A stretch of DNA of 64,000 nt from Lyngbya sp. PCC 8106 (GCF_000169095.1 NZ_AAVU01000016.1:80963-144962), one strand, 5' to 3'. Positions 47,015-57,503 are shown, counted from the first letter of the stretch. The notes: a model not told the origin generated them from the letters alone. Program-made: numbers and translations.

Positions 47015-50000
47015 ATGGCTTTAGAAATTTTAGAACACAATTCCTTTACCGGGCCGGCTTTCCCCGAACCCTTTGTTAAGTTTGAACTCGAAAAACAACT
47101 CACCAAGAAAAAACTCCTCGCCAAAACCACCGGAACCGAAGGCAAAACCCTACAGCAGTCCTGGGAGGTTTACCGCCGCAAATTGCGAGAACTTTCCACA
47201 ATGGGCGGCGCCGTTCGCGTTTTTAACCACGTTGTTGAACCCCTGATCGAACGCTTGGGATACGCCACCGCAGAAAATGCCGATCAGGTTCAAACCCGCG
47301 AAGGTTTGGAGTCGGGGGGTTATTTGCTAAAAACCGCAGACGGTTCATCGAAACTGCGAGTCTGGACGACAGCTTTTGAAGAAGATCTCGACGCACCCGC
47401 CAAACGGGGGTTAGCCTACCGTTTTTCCCATCTGCGCGTTGCCCAACGGGTGCTGCTGACTTCCGGCGAACGGGTTGGACTCCTCACCAACGGCGTTGAA
47501 CTGCGGGTGTTAATTTCCGATCCCGCCCGTCCCGACTCCCAACTGATCGTCCCCATCGACACTCACTGGAAGCGATCGCGATCGGTACCGGACAGTTACC
47601 GCCTGGTTTGGGCTTTGAGTTCGCCCGAGGGAATTGTAGCGGTTCCCGAGTTGGTCGAAAAAGCCAGACTCCAACAAGCCCAAGTTACCAAAGATTTGAG
47701 GGTTCAAGCAAGACGAGCGGTAAGGCTGTTTATTCAAGAAATTTTAGATCGGGGTCAGCTTGAAGCCAATGCAGAACCTCTAACACCCGACATTCAGAAT
47801 GCGCCACATCGCAACTACGAACCGGACGCCCTCGCCAAACAACTCTGGCGAGAAGGGTTAATTGTGGTTTATCGGTTGTTGTTTGTTCTCAAGCTGGAAA
47901 CCAGCGATGACCCCGCCAGGGCTTTTAGTTTTGCTTCTACCAGTCTTTGGCGCAATTCTTTTTCGCCGACAACGGCTTTGGCGAAGTATGTCCGTCGGGT
48001 TCTCGATGAGGGGATGGAAACGGGCGAATTTCTCGAACAGGGCTTAAAGCAGATGTTTCGGATGTTTGCTGAGGGGTTGGAATGTACCGAACTCCATGTT
48101 AAACCTTTGGGCGGGGCGCTGTTTGGGCCGAATACCACGCCGATTTTATCATCCTTGAGTTGGGGTGAACGGGCGGTTGCTCATTTGTTGGATCAGTTGC
48201 TTTGGACGGCCAAACGGCGGGGAGCGATCGCCCGAGAACGGGTTCACTACGGATCGCTGGATGTGGAAGACTTGGGACGGGTTTATGAGGCGCTGCTGGA
48301 ACTCGAACCGGGTATCGCCACAGAACCCATGTGTCGGCTGCAACGCGACAAATTACAAGTGGTGGTTCCTCTCGCCCAGGGGGAAAAATACCGCCCGGTT
48401 GTGCAGTCGGAAACGGACGGCGACACCGACATCGAAAACGATGACGAAGAAGAAACCCCCAAACGCACTAAAAAAACCAAGGTTCAATGGATCGAGGAAA
48501 TTAAGCCCGGACAGTTTTATTTGCGGGTCGGGTTGGGGCGCAAGTCGAGCGGTTCCTATTATACCCCCCATTCTTTCGTGCGGTTTTTGGTGCGGGAAAC
48601 TTTGGGCGCGAAAATCGATGAATGCAGCCCCAAACACGACCCCAACCCCTCTGCTATTCTCAAGCTAAAGGTTCTCGATCCGGCGATGGGTAGCGGACAT
48701 TTTTTGGTTGAAGCCTGTCGGTTTCTCGGCGATCAACTCTACGAGGCTTGTCGGCTGTGCGATGAGAAAATATTAGCCGCAGAACAAGCTTCTGAAGCGG
48801 TCGATCCGGCGACACCCAACTCCGACTCCAACGCGATTGGCTCCGCCACTGACGCTGCTGCGTCAATCGCGGATGTTTACCGTCAGCGCATTCTCGCCCT
48901 TCCCGACCCGGAAAAGAAACTTCTCAACTATCTTCCCAGTTCCGCCCCGGAAGGTCAAGAGTCAGGCTATTCTCAACAAGAAGCCCAAGCCCTTTGTCGC
49001 CGCATGGTGGCGGTTCACTGTCTCTATGGTGTCGATAAAAACCCCCTGGCGGTGGAGTTGGCGAAGTTGTCGCTGTGGTTGGAGTCTCACGCGGAGGGTT
49101 TACCGCTAACGTTTTTGGATCACCGTCTGCTGTTGGGGGATTCTCTGACGGGGCCATTTTTTCACCATTTACTCACCTATCCGGGTACCCAACAGGAGAT
49201 CGATCCATTGCTGTTTCGGGGTATTCGAGAACGGTTTACCGAGGCGATGGCGCAGGCTTTAACTCATGTTAAATCCCTAGAAGCTACGGTGGGATTTAAT
49301 TTATCGGAGTTGAAGGCAAAAGAGGCGGCAAAAGATAAGTTAGATCGGGCGTTGGCTCCGTTTAAAATTATAGCGGCCGCTTGGTCGGGCGGGGTAATGT
49401 TGGGAAATTGTGATGATATTGCTTACGCCAATTTGGTCAAATTTTTTGCGGAAAATGGCGAGTTACCCGAAGATTTCAGCGCCCTTGAAACTTCCGATCC
49501 GGTATCGTTGCGACAGGCGATCGCGAAGGGTTTGGGTGTTGGGGATGAGGTGTCGGGTGTCGGGTGTCGGGTGTCGGGTGTTGGGGATGAGGTGTCGGGT
49601 GTCGGGTGTCGGGTGTCGGGTGATTTATCGGCTTTTTTAACCGATATTTCTATTCCTGCTTTTCCCTACGATTTAATGTTTGCTGAGGTGTTTTATCCGA
49701 CCGGAAATTTAAACGAGGTTCACGGTTTTGATGTTGTTTTAGGTAATCCACCTTGGGATCGAGTTCGACCATTTACTAAAGAATTTTTGGCGAGTTTTGA
49801 TATTTCCATTTTGGATGCACCTAACAAGCGAGAAAGTGAGGAAACTGAAAACAGGTTATTAAACGACCCGAAAATTAAAACTGCATTTGAAGATTATCAG
49901 AAAGAATTTGAAGAACAGGGGAAAGTACATGATGTCAAGTTTCAATATCAAAATGTTAGAATCGGTAACATTTTAGCCGGAAGGGGAAATGCTGATGCTT

Positions 50001-51487
50001 ATTGTATTTTTGCAGAGGCGAGTGCAAGTTTACTCAAAGCTAATGGTTATGTAGGTTTAATTCTTCCATCGGGATTTCACGCCAATGAAGGAGCGACGGG
50101 AATTAGACAGCTTTACTTTGAAAATATGGCTTGTCAGTGCTGTTATTCTTTTGAAAACCGCCGAAAGTTATTTGAAATTGATTCTCGTTTCAAATTTGCG
50201 ACTGTTATCGCTCAAAAAGGAAAGCAAACCACAAAATTTCCCTGTGCTTTTTATCTCCATGATGATGAATGGCTGTTTGAGGAAAAAGAACAGCGTCCAC
50301 CTTTAAACTACACCCTTGATTTTATTCAAAAAACCGGGGGTGATTATCTCAGTTTGTTAGAATTGCAGTCTGAGAAAGATTTAGAAGTTGCTAAAGTTTG
50401 TTTTGCCACTGGTGAACCCTTTGGAACGGTTTGCGAACGCTTAAAAATTAAATTAGGTCGTGAATTAGATATGAATCGTGATGATTGGCGGTTTACAAAT
50501 ACTGATGAGATTTTACCCAACGGTGAAGATCCTAGAGATCCGGATATTGCCAAACAATTGTTAGAGCGAGGTTATCTGGTTCTACACGAAGGAAAAACAT
50601 TTTGGCTTTATAATGATAGATGGGAAGATAAAGCATCTTCTTGTATAGAAATTTCTCGACTTCAAGATAAACCAGATTGGTGCCAAGCTTCTACTTATTT
50701 TCGTGGGGCTTATCGAGCGATCGCCAGTTCTACTAACGAAAGAACAATCGTTTTTCTTGTGCTACCACCCGGATCTGTTTTTGGTAACAGTGCGCCTGTA
50801 GAGCGTCAACCTTTTAACTGTTCGAGAAATTTTATTTTACAATTAAGTGCAACTTTAAACACTTTTAGTTTTGATTGGACAGCCCGAATTCGTGCTAGTG
50901 CAAACATTAATCAGTTTATTCTTTTTTCTTGTCCATTACCAATTCAAGTATTTGCTGACACCCGACACCAAAACCCGACACCAAAACCCGACACCTTCCT
51001 CGCCCATTCCGCCCTTCGTTTAACGTGTAATCATTCGGGTTATGAACCATTGTGGCGTGAACAGTTGGGTGATGTATGGCGAGAAAATAGTGGTTTAGAA
51101 GACGAAAACTCAACAGTTAAATTTCCGGTATTAGCCACCGATGATGAACGTTGGAAAGTTCGGGCTGCTATTGACGCCGTTATCGCCCAAGCGTACCACC
51201 TCAACCGAGAACAATATTGTCATGTTCTTTCGACATTTAGCCACAAAAGTTATCCGAAAGCACCCCAATTGTGTTTGGAAATGTTCGATGAATTAGAAAG
51301 TATTGGACTGGAAGCGTTTACGCAAAAATATGACCCCTATCACGATATTCCGTTAAATGAAAACCTCCCCAAACCCGTGATTAGTTTACCCATTCCCGAA
51401 ACCAATTCGGCGACAACAGATGACGGTTTTCAACTGACTTCCCCACCCGTTAAAGAGAAGTCAACCAAACGAAGGCGAAAGAAATAG
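47015..51487 (+). CDS. drmMI: N6-adenine DNA methyltransferase, DISARM DrmMI-like (Eco57I/type ISP-like)
   Basis: A 1490-aa protein. After a long N-terminal region comes a gamma-class methylase with motif I VLDPAMGSGHF (D555) and motif IV GNPPWDR (N911-W914), followed by a target-recognition-like C-terminal part. DISARM uses such enzymes to mark self DNA. Inside the gene, heptad repeats encode VSGVGCRVSG repeats just before motif IV (49534-49622) and a TPKPDT-rich insert at 50955-50995. The segment after 49,620 is AT-richer than the first two thirds, suggesting replacement of the recognition region. Confidence 0.82.
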   Translation: MALEILEHNSFTGPAFPEPFVKFELEKQLTKKKLLAKTTGTEGKTLQQSWEVYRRKLRELSTMGGAVRVFNHVVEPLIERLGYATAENADQVQTREGLESGGYLLKTADGSSKLRVWTTAFEEDLDAPAKRGLAYRFSHLRVAQRVLLTSGERVGLLTNGVELRVLISDPARPDSQLIVPIDTHWKRSRSVPDSYRLVWALSSPEGIVAVPELVEKARLQQAQVTKDLRVQARRAVRLFIQEILDRGQLEANAEPLTPDIQNAPHRNYEPDALAKQLWREGLIVVYRLLFVLKLETSDDPARAFSFASTSLWRNSFSPTTALAKYVRRVLDEGMETGEFLEQGLKQMFRMFAEGLECTELHVKPLGGALFGPNTTPILSSLSWGERAVAHLLDQLLWTAKRRGAIARERVHYGSLDVEDLGRVYEALLELEPGIATEPMCRLQRDKLQVVVPLAQGEKYRPVVQSETDGDTDIENDDEEETPKRTKKTKVQWIEEIKPGQFYLRVGLGRKSSGSYYTPHSFVRFLVRETLGAKIDECSPKHDPNPSAILKLKVLDPAMGSGHFLVEACRFLGDQLYEACRLCDEKILAAEQASEAVDPATPNSDSNAIGSATDAAASIADVYRQRILALPDPEKKLLNYLPSSAPEGQESGYSQQEAQALCRRMVAVHCLYGVDKNPLAVELAKLSLWLESHAEGLPLTFLDHRLLLGDSLTGPFFHHLLTYPGTQQEIDPLLFRGIRERFTEAMAQALTHVKSLEATVGFNLSELKAKEAAKDKLDRALAPFKIIAAAWSGGVMLGNCDDIAYANLVKFFAENGELPEDFSALETSDPVSLRQAIAKGLGVGDEVSGVGCRVSGVGDEVSGVGCRVSGDLSAFLTDISIPAFPYDLMFAEVFYPTGNLNEVHGFDVVLGNPPWDRVRPFTKEFLASFDISILDAPNKRESEETENRLLNDPKIKTAFEDYQKEFEEQGKVHDVKFQYQNVRIGNILAGRGNADAYCIFAEASASLLKANGYVGLILPSGFHANEGATGIRQLYFENMACQCCYSFENRRKLFEIDSRFKFATVIAQKGKQTTKFPCAFYLHDDEWLFEEKEQRPPLNYTLDFIQKTGGDYLSLLELQSEKDLEVAKVCFATGEPFGTVCERLKIKLGRELDMNRDDWRFTNTDEILPNGEDPRDPDIAKQLLERGYLVLHEGKTFWLYNDRWEDKASSCIEISRLQDKPDWCQASTYFRGAYRAIASSTNERTIVFLVLPPGSVFGNSAPVERQPFNCSRNFILQLSATLNTFSFDWTARIRASANINQFILFSCPLPIQVFADTRHQNPTPKPDTFLAHSALRLTCNHSGYEPLWREQLGDVWRENSGLEDENSTVKFPVLATDDERWKVRAAIDAVIAQAYHLNREQYCHVLSTFSHKSYPKAPQLCLEMFDELESIGLEAFTQKYDPYHDIPLNENLPKPVISLPIPETNSATTDDGFQLTSPPVKEKSTKRRRKK
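49534..49622 (+). repeat. In-frame heptad repeat inside the methylase gene
   Basis: GGGTGTT and GGGTGTC units form two copies of a 42-bp block beginning GGGGATGAGGTGTCGGGTG. They keep the reading frame and encode VGDEVSGVGCRVSG twice, directly before motif IV. Confidence 0.9.
50955..50995 (-). repeat. In-frame heptad repeat near the methylase 3' part
   Basis: GACACCCGACACCAAAACCC is followed by further CCCGACACC units in the opposite orientation to the copy at 49534. The insert encodes DTRHQNPTPKPDT in frame, between the recognition region and the conserved C-terminal segment. Confidence 0.85.
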
Positions 51488-51521
51488 TAAGCTGTTGTGC
51501 ATTTCAACTGCATTGTAAAGA

Positions 51522-51568
51522 TAGGTGTCGGGTTTCGGGTGTCGGGTGTTGGGCGTTGGGTGTTGGGT
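51522..51568 (+). repeat. Heptad repeat between methylase and helicase genes
   Basis: AGGTGTCGGGTTTCGGGTGT is followed by GGGTGTTGGGCGTTGGGTGT. It lies in the 295-base gap between the second and third DISARM-like genes. Confidence 0.85.
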
Positions 51569-51654
51569 AATTTAGATGTGTAACAGCTTATTGGTTTGTA
51601 AATTGTTGTCTCGGTTTATCCAATATGAAAGATAAAAAGCAATGCAACCCAGGA

Positions 51655-51735
51655 TTAATCCCCCTAAATCCCCCTTCAAAAGGGGGACTTTCAACCGTGT
51701 TATTCTTTATTCCCCCCTTTCAAAGCGGTAGGGGA
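51655..51735. repeat. Cyanobacterial GC-rich palindromic repeat
   Basis: CCCCCTTCAAAAGGGGG (51670-51686) lies within CCCCTAAATCCCCC...GGGGACTTT, followed by CCCCCCTTTCAAAGCGGTA and GGGG. From memory this type of palindrome is dispersed in many cyanobacterial genomes. It precedes the third gene of the DISARM-like operon by about 50 bases and could fold in the mRNA. Confidence 0.65.
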
Positions 51736-51782
51736 TTCAACTATTTAATTTTTTCATCTCATAGAGTTTAAGAGGTCAAATT

Positions 51783-54700
51783 ATGCTGGTTCTAAAACTT
51801 CAGGAAATTCTCGATAAAGGTGAAGATGCGATTGTTGCAGCGAGTACATTTTTGGCTCAAAAAATGGCAACTCTTGACTGTGCAGACGTGGATGAAGTTT
51901 CAACGGAAACGCTGAATTTATTGTTTGCTAAAATTCCCCAAGATTGGCAATTTGTTGAGTTTGCAGAGATTATTAATATAGATACTCTCAGCGATCAATT
52001 TTATCAGCAGTTGGTTCAGTTTGTACAGCAGCGAGTTGAACAAAATTCCGTTTCTCCCAACACCCAACACCCAACACCCAAAACCCAAAACCCAACACCC
52101 GACACCCAACACCCGACACCCGACACCCCCCTTCATCCGATTAAAATTTTAGATCATGTTATTGCTGAATATCGGGATTATTTATTGACGGAATTTCGGG
52201 CGAAAGATCCGGATTTAAAACAGTCCCTAGAGGATGCAATTGATCGACCTTTGTTTTTATCCCAAGAACCATTTTATCAGGTTCATCGTCCGTTTAAACC
52301 CGGCGAACCTTGGCGAAATTTACCGATTGATCGCCGACTCGCCGAGGTGATGGAAAAGCGTTCTAAGAGCAAATTAGCCTATTTGCATCAGTCGGATGCG
52401 ATCGCCCATTTGTTGGGAGAAAATGCTTCGCCGTTGGTGGTGACAACCGGAACCGGAAGCGGAAAAACCGAGACGTTTTTACTTCCCGTTATTCAGAATG
52501 CGATCGAAGATAGTGTCGCTTTTAAAAAATCGGGATTAACTGCAATTTTAGTTTATCCGATGAACGCCCTCTCAAACGATCAACTGTTGCGAATTAACAC
52601 TTATTTAAAAGATTCAGGTTGGGCGGGTGCGGTTTCCGTGGCAAAATATGATCGGGGAACTACCCAAGAAGAACGGTATCAACTGCGAGAAAATCCCCCT
52701 CAAATTTTGTTGACGAACTACATGATGTTAGAGTATTTGTTGGTTCGTCCGGCGGATCGAGAACGGATATTTGCCAATCATCGCTGTCGGTTTTTGGTGT
52801 TGGATGAAGTTCACAGCTATCGGGGAAGCTTGGGGAGCAATATCGCTCTGTTGGTGCGGCGTTTACAAGCCCATTTAAAACGAGCTACACAGGATTATTA
52901 TCTGGAAAATCGGCAGGGACTTGATAACTTTCGGGGGCGTCGCTATCCGGTATTAATTCCGGTGGGAACTTCGGCAACCATTAAAAGTGTAGCGGAAAAA
53001 AATGGCAATTCTGAGGAAGAAACCCTCACGTCTCTCCAACAGCGAGACAGGGCGGTACAGGAATTTTTTGGGAAAATATCCGGCGCCCCTCCCCAAAATA
53101 TTCGGGTGATCGGGGAAGAATTAGAAGAAATTGTCACCCCTTCCGAAGCGGTTTATTCATCCCAACCCGCCGCGATCGCCGATCTCGACATCCAAAACTC
53201 CGAAGCCGTCACCCGTGCCATTTGTCAGCTATCGGAACAACCCTTAACAACTCCCCTCGATGAAGCGGTTCAACGGACTCGATTACTGTGGGATTTAAAC
53301 CGTTGGTTAATTCGTTCTCCGATGTCTCTGACTCAAATTGTAGAGAAAGTGAAAACCGAAGTCAAACCCCGCCAAAACTGTTCCCCCGAGTCGCTGCAAA
53401 AAGAGATCGAAACCGCCCTACTCGCCGGCGCCGCCCTACCGGAAGGAACGCCGGGAGCGTTGAGAATACGGGCGCATCGCTTCATTCGGGGCGGATGGCA
53501 TTTTTATCGCTGTCTCAACCCCGAGTGCGGGAAACTCTACCCGATGGGAGAAGAACGCTGTCGCTGCGGCTATTCTACGGCGCCGCTGTACCTGTGTCGC
53601 AACTGCGGAGCGCACTATCTGCGGTTTGTGGGAAAATCCCCCATCGATCCGGGAGCCGAACCCCTGCGTCCCAGTGGAGAGCCTTCAGAAGAACACGAGT
53701 GGATGCTGTACGAAGCGAGTCGGTTTGAGAGCTTGATCGGGGTTGAAGAGGAAGAAGATAGCCCCTCCGTTGAAGAAAATAGCCCCCCCAAAACCCGCAA
53801 GCGTAAATCCTCAAAAACCGGAAAACAAACCGAACACATGCGTCGGCGTCCGGTTTGTTCGGGTTCCTTCGATCCCAAAAGCTTGGCGTTCAGTTTTGAA
53901 GAAAACCTCCATCCGGTGAAAATTACCCTGGCCCCCGCCCGGACTCGCTGTTTGTGTTGCGGGGGAACGGCGGGAAGTCGCAACGTTGTTACTCCGGTGG
54001 CGTTGGGAACCTCGGCGGCGGTGAAAGTGTTGAGCGAAGGGTTGATGGAGTCGTTGGCGGCGGTTCGCTCCACACAGCCCGGACAGGCGGGGAAAGAGAG
54101 GCTGTTGGTGTTTAGCGATAGCCGTCAGGATGCGGCCCATCAAGCCCGTTTTATTCATTTTGCCAGCCGTTATGACCGGATGAGACGGCGACTGATCGAG
54201 TTGCTCAAAGAGGAGGGAACGTTAAAATTACAGAGGGCCGTGGAGTTGTTGAGCGATCGCGCCCTGCAAGTTGGGGATAATCCCAATCTACCGGAACATA
54301 ACCAGCGCCGCATTTCCTCCGAAGACCGCCAAAAAATTCAAGCATGGGAAGAAGCGCCGCTACTGGATGAAATTGCGATCAATGCCGGCTACCGAGGAAC
54401 GCTGATTAATTTGGGGTTGGTGAGGGTTGCCTACCACGAATTGGAGGATTATGTTCGAGAACAGGGGGCAAGTTTGGCGCAAAGTTTGGGCGTCGAATTA
54501 AACCAGCTTTATTATCTCTGCACCTCCATTTTGAATGAAATCCGAATTCGGGGCTGTGTTTCCCGCGAACTGCTGCGCTATCATCCCGACAGTGTTCGCA
54601 TTCCCGAATATTTAAAAAAGGCAAATTGGGAGCGGCGAGTTCGATCGCCCCAAGGGTTTGCGCTGTCGGCGGCGGGCGAACCAGTGGGGTATGTGGATGC

Positions 54701-57503
54701 GGCAGAAATTCCCTATGGGATCAAACATTTGAACTGTTGGCGAAAACCAAAATCCGGCGGTCGGGGGCCGAGTTTGGAGCGGATTTTAAAGCATTTGGTC
54801 GAACGGTTTAACGGCTCGCCCAAGGTGGAAATGAGCCACATGATCGAATTGTTGGAATTTTTGCGGACCGGCGCCTATTTGGTGGCGGCAGATGTTTACG
54901 GCTATCGGGAAAGCCGGCAACTGTTGCAGGTGAACGCCGATGAAATTTTATTCGAGCTTTTAACCTCTTCCCAACGGTTGCGCTGTCAGGTTTGCGGAAC
55001 TCCCGCCGGCGGATTTTCGGTAAATTTTCCCTGCTGTCAGTGTCACGGTTCTTTGGTCGAGTGGAGCGATGCCGAGGTCAATCAAAACCGCACGGTTAAA
55101 CGGATTCGGGCCAGCGATATTATTTCGCTCAATGCCAGGGAACATACCGCCCAGGTTCCCAACGATGAACGGGTGATTATTGAGGAATTGTTTAAGGGGG
55201 ATTTGGGCGAGTCTACGGTGAATTTGTTGGCTTGTTCGCCCACTTTGGAAATGGGTATTGATGTGGGAGGGTTGGATGCGGTTATCTTGCGAAACGTTCC
55301 CCCCCGCCCGGATAACTACGCTCAACGGGGAGGACGGGCCGGACGCCGGACCCGGGTGGGATTGGTGATCAGTTACGCTCGCAGCACCCCCCACGACCAA
55401 TATTTTTATGACAAACCCGCAGAGATGATTTCTGGGGAAGTTCCCGCGCCTGCGGTGGCTTTGGGAAATCGGGATGTGATTTTTCGCCATCTGCACGCGA
55501 TCGCATTTGGGGCGGCTGAACCCGGACTGGCGGGAAAAATGCTCGATTATGTTTCTCCCCAGGGCGAAATTAAACAGGAAGACGTTGATGCTTTAATTGC
55601 CGGGGTGAGGGTGCAGTTCGAGGCGGCGATCGCTTTGGCGAAGGAAGCTTGGCAGGACGGGATCTTAGCAGAAGCGGAGTTGGACGAGTCTCAGTTGCGA
55701 GCGTCGTTAGAGAAATTGCCCGACCGCATTCAAGATGTGATTAATCGTACCGCCCGACAGGTGATCGAACTGCGACAGGCACTTGATGTTTATCATCAAA
55801 ATCTCCAGGGAAGGGGGGCGGCGATCCATTCTGAGAAATTAATTGCTCAGATTTTGGGACTCCCGGGCGATCGCAATCAAAAGGCGACGGAAGCCGATGA
55901 TCGTTCGGGGGGATATCCGTTGCGACGGTTTGCCGAGTTTGGTATTCTTCCCGGATACGAATTTCCGACTCAACCTGCGGCGTTGCGGTTGCTGGAAGAC
56001 AAACACGAAGCCGACCCCATTACTACGGCTCGTCGGGTAGGGATTAATCAGTTTCGCCCCGACGCTCAAGTTTATGCTCGCACCCGTCGCTGGAAAGTGA
56101 TTGGACTGGATCGGTCTTCTCCCTGGAATCCCCCACCCGATCAACCGGGTTGGCTGTACGGAGTGTGTCGGACTTGTGGGTTGCGCCACGCTGCCGATGA
56201 ACCTTTTTGTCCCCGATGCCGTTGCGATCGACCAAAACAAAGCCTACCTGCGGCGGAGTTTGCCGGATTTTTGGCACGGGCTGATGAAAGTCCGATCCTT
56301 GATGAAGAAGAACGTTATGCGGCCCGCAATTTAATTCAGGTTTATCCCCAGTGGAACGGACAGGTGATCGGTCGTTGGCGGGTTGGAGACGGCTGGATGT
56401 TGCGCCTGAGTCGAGAGGAAGAGGTGCGGTGGTTGAATGAAGGGTTTCCCCCTTCGGAGAAAGAACTGGAAGCCGAAATTTCTCCACTGCACAGCCAAGC
56501 TAAGGGGTATTTGCTTTGTGGTTCTTGCGGAAAGTTGCTCACTATTCCCGAAACTAAAGGAACTCGTTCGGGAGGACGTCGGAGGACTCGCAGCACCTCC
56601 CAGGGAGAACGGGATATTTATGGTCACGCCCAACAGTGTCCCCAGAGGGGAACTCCGCCCCGCCCGATCGCGTTGGTGACGGCCGAAAAAGCCGAGGTTT
56701 TGCGGTTGATCGTTTCGGTGCCTCGCGAGACGAGCGATGATCAGCTGCAAGCTTGGGGTTTATCGTTGGGATATGCTTTGAAGGCGGGGATGCAGCACTG
56801 TTATATGTTGGATGATTCGGAGGTTGTTTTTGAGTTTGAAGGGTCGTGGACGGTTGAGGAGAATGGCCGGCGCTACCGTGTGGCAACTCTGACGTTTATT
56901 GACCCGAGTTTGGGGGGAAGCGGTTATCTGCGCCGAATTGCTACAGAATGGCATCGAGTCGCCGATCGCGCCCTGGAACATTTGGATCATCCCGATTGTC
57001 AAACGGCTTGTTATCGCTGTTTAAAAACTTATCAAAATCAGCGTTACCACGATTTATTAAACTGGACTCTAATTGCGTCGGTTTTGGAAGCTTTACAGCA
57101 GAATATTCCCGAAGAACAGCCCCTTCAATTGGGCGATTTGGATGCTGTTAAGCCTTGGTTGGATGCTTACGCGGAGGGGGTGAATTCTCCTTTAGAATTA
57201 AAGTTTCTTCGATTATTTGAGCGGTACGGGTTTTTTCCTCAAAAGCAGGTTCCAGTCGCCCCCAATATTGGAGATCAGCCAATTTCAATCGCCGATTTTG
57301 CGGTACCCGAGAAGAAGTTGGCGATTTATATCGATGGTGCGGCGTTTCACCGGGGAGCAGCTTTGAGACGCGATCGCCATATTCGAGACGGTTTGCGGCG
57401 CAGTGCTTCTCCTTGGCAAGTTGTAGAGTTAAAAGCGGGCGATCTTAAGCGAGGACAGGAGTTGGTTGAATCATTAAAGACCCTGATTCAACAACCGGAT
57501 TAA
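51783..57503 (+). CDS. Giant helicase-DUF1998-nuclease fusion (DrmA/DrmB- or DruE-like)
   Basis: A 1906-aa protein. An SF2 helicase core has Walker A TGTGSGKT (222-229), the DEVH box (341-344) and QRGGRAGRR (1181 on). Between and after these are many zinc-ribbon pairs (CRCGY, CRNCGAHY, CLCCGG, CQVCG, CRTCG, CPRCRC, CGSCGK). The DUF1998 signature CQTACYRCLKTYQNQRYHD is near 1739-1757. The last 95 residues resemble a DUF559/Vsr-type nuclease (ISIADF with D1838, IYIDGAAFH with D1851 and H1855). DISARM splits helicase (DrmA) and DUF1998 (DrmB) into two proteins, whereas Druantia DruE combines them. Here the partners are DISARM-like, so it may be a fused DrmAB replacing the DrmC nuclease too. An in-frame heptad repeat lies at residues ~92-116. 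Confidence 0.8.
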   Translation: MLVLKLQEILDKGEDAIVAASTFLAQKMATLDCADVDEVSTETLNLLFAKIPQDWQFVEFAEIINIDTLSDQFYQQLVQFVQQRVEQNSVSPNTQHPTPKTQNPTPDTQHPTPDTPLHPIKILDHVIAEYRDYLLTEFRAKDPDLKQSLEDAIDRPLFLSQEPFYQVHRPFKPGEPWRNLPIDRRLAEVMEKRSKSKLAYLHQSDAIAHLLGENASPLVVTTGTGSGKTETFLLPVIQNAIEDSVAFKKSGLTAILVYPMNALSNDQLLRINTYLKDSGWAGAVSVAKYDRGTTQEERYQLRENPPQILLTNYMMLEYLLVRPADRERIFANHRCRFLVLDEVHSYRGSLGSNIALLVRRLQAHLKRATQDYYLENRQGLDNFRGRRYPVLIPVGTSATIKSVAEKNGNSEEETLTSLQQRDRAVQEFFGKISGAPPQNIRVIGEELEEIVTPSEAVYSSQPAAIADLDIQNSEAVTRAICQLSEQPLTTPLDEAVQRTRLLWDLNRWLIRSPMSLTQIVEKVKTEVKPRQNCSPESLQKEIETALLAGAALPEGTPGALRIRAHRFIRGGWHFYRCLNPECGKLYPMGEERCRCGYSTAPLYLCRNCGAHYLRFVGKSPIDPGAEPLRPSGEPSEEHEWMLYEASRFESLIGVEEEEDSPSVEENSPPKTRKRKSSKTGKQTEHMRRRPVCSGSFDPKSLAFSFEENLHPVKITLAPARTRCLCCGGTAGSRNVVTPVALGTSAAVKVLSEGLMESLAAVRSTQPGQAGKERLLVFSDSRQDAAHQARFIHFASRYDRMRRRLIELLKEEGTLKLQRAVELLSDRALQVGDNPNLPEHNQRRISSEDRQKIQAWEEAPLLDEIAINAGYRGTLINLGLVRVAYHELEDYVREQGASLAQSLGVELNQLYYLCTSILNEIRIRGCVSRELLRYHPDSVRIPEYLKKANWERRVRSPQGFALSAAGEPVGYVDAAEIPYGIKHLNCWRKPKSGGRGPSLERILKHLVERFNGSPKVEMSHMIELLEFLRTGAYLVAADVYGYRESRQLLQVNADEILFELLTSSQRLRCQVCGTPAGGFSVNFPCCQCHGSLVEWSDAEVNQNRTVKRIRASDIISLNAREHTAQVPNDERVIIEELFKGDLGESTVNLLACSPTLEMGIDVGGLDAVILRNVPPRPDNYAQRGGRAGRRTRVGLVISYARSTPHDQYFYDKPAEMISGEVPAPAVALGNRDVIFRHLHAIAFGAAEPGLAGKMLDYVSPQGEIKQEDVDALIAGVRVQFEAAIALAKEAWQDGILAEAELDESQLRASLEKLPDRIQDVINRTARQVIELRQALDVYHQNLQGRGAAIHSEKLIAQILGLPGDRNQKATEADDRSGGYPLRRFAEFGILPGYEFPTQPAALRLLEDKHEADPITTARRVGINQFRPDAQVYARTRRWKVIGLDRSSPWNPPPDQPGWLYGVCRTCGLRHAADEPFCPRCRCDRPKQSLPAAEFAGFLARADESPILDEEERYAARNLIQVYPQWNGQVIGRWRVGDGWMLRLSREEEVRWLNEGFPPSEKELEAEISPLHSQAKGYLLCGSCGKLLTIPETKGTRSGGRRRTRSTSQGERDIYGHAQQCPQRGTPPRPIALVTAEKAEVLRLIVSVPRETSDDQLQAWGLSLGYALKAGMQHCYMLDDSEVVFEFEGSWTVEENGRRYRVATLTFIDPSLGGSGYLRRIATEWHRVADRALEHLDHPDCQTACYRCLKTYQNQRYHDLLNWTLIASVLEALQQNIPEEQPLQLGDLDAVKPWLDAYAEGVNSPLELKFLRLFERYGFFPQKQVPVAPNIGDQPISIADFAVPEKKLAIYIDGAAFHRGAALRRDRHIRDGLRRSASPWQVVELKAGDLKRGQELVESLKTLIQQPD
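52057..52131 (-). repeat. In-frame heptad repeat in the helicase gene
   Basis: CCCAACACCCAACACCCAAC and related units, ending in CCCGACACCCGACACC, encode a TQHPTPKTQNPTPDTQHPTP stretch. It lies where the AT-rich first 90 codons meet the GC-richer helicase body. Confidence 0.9.
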
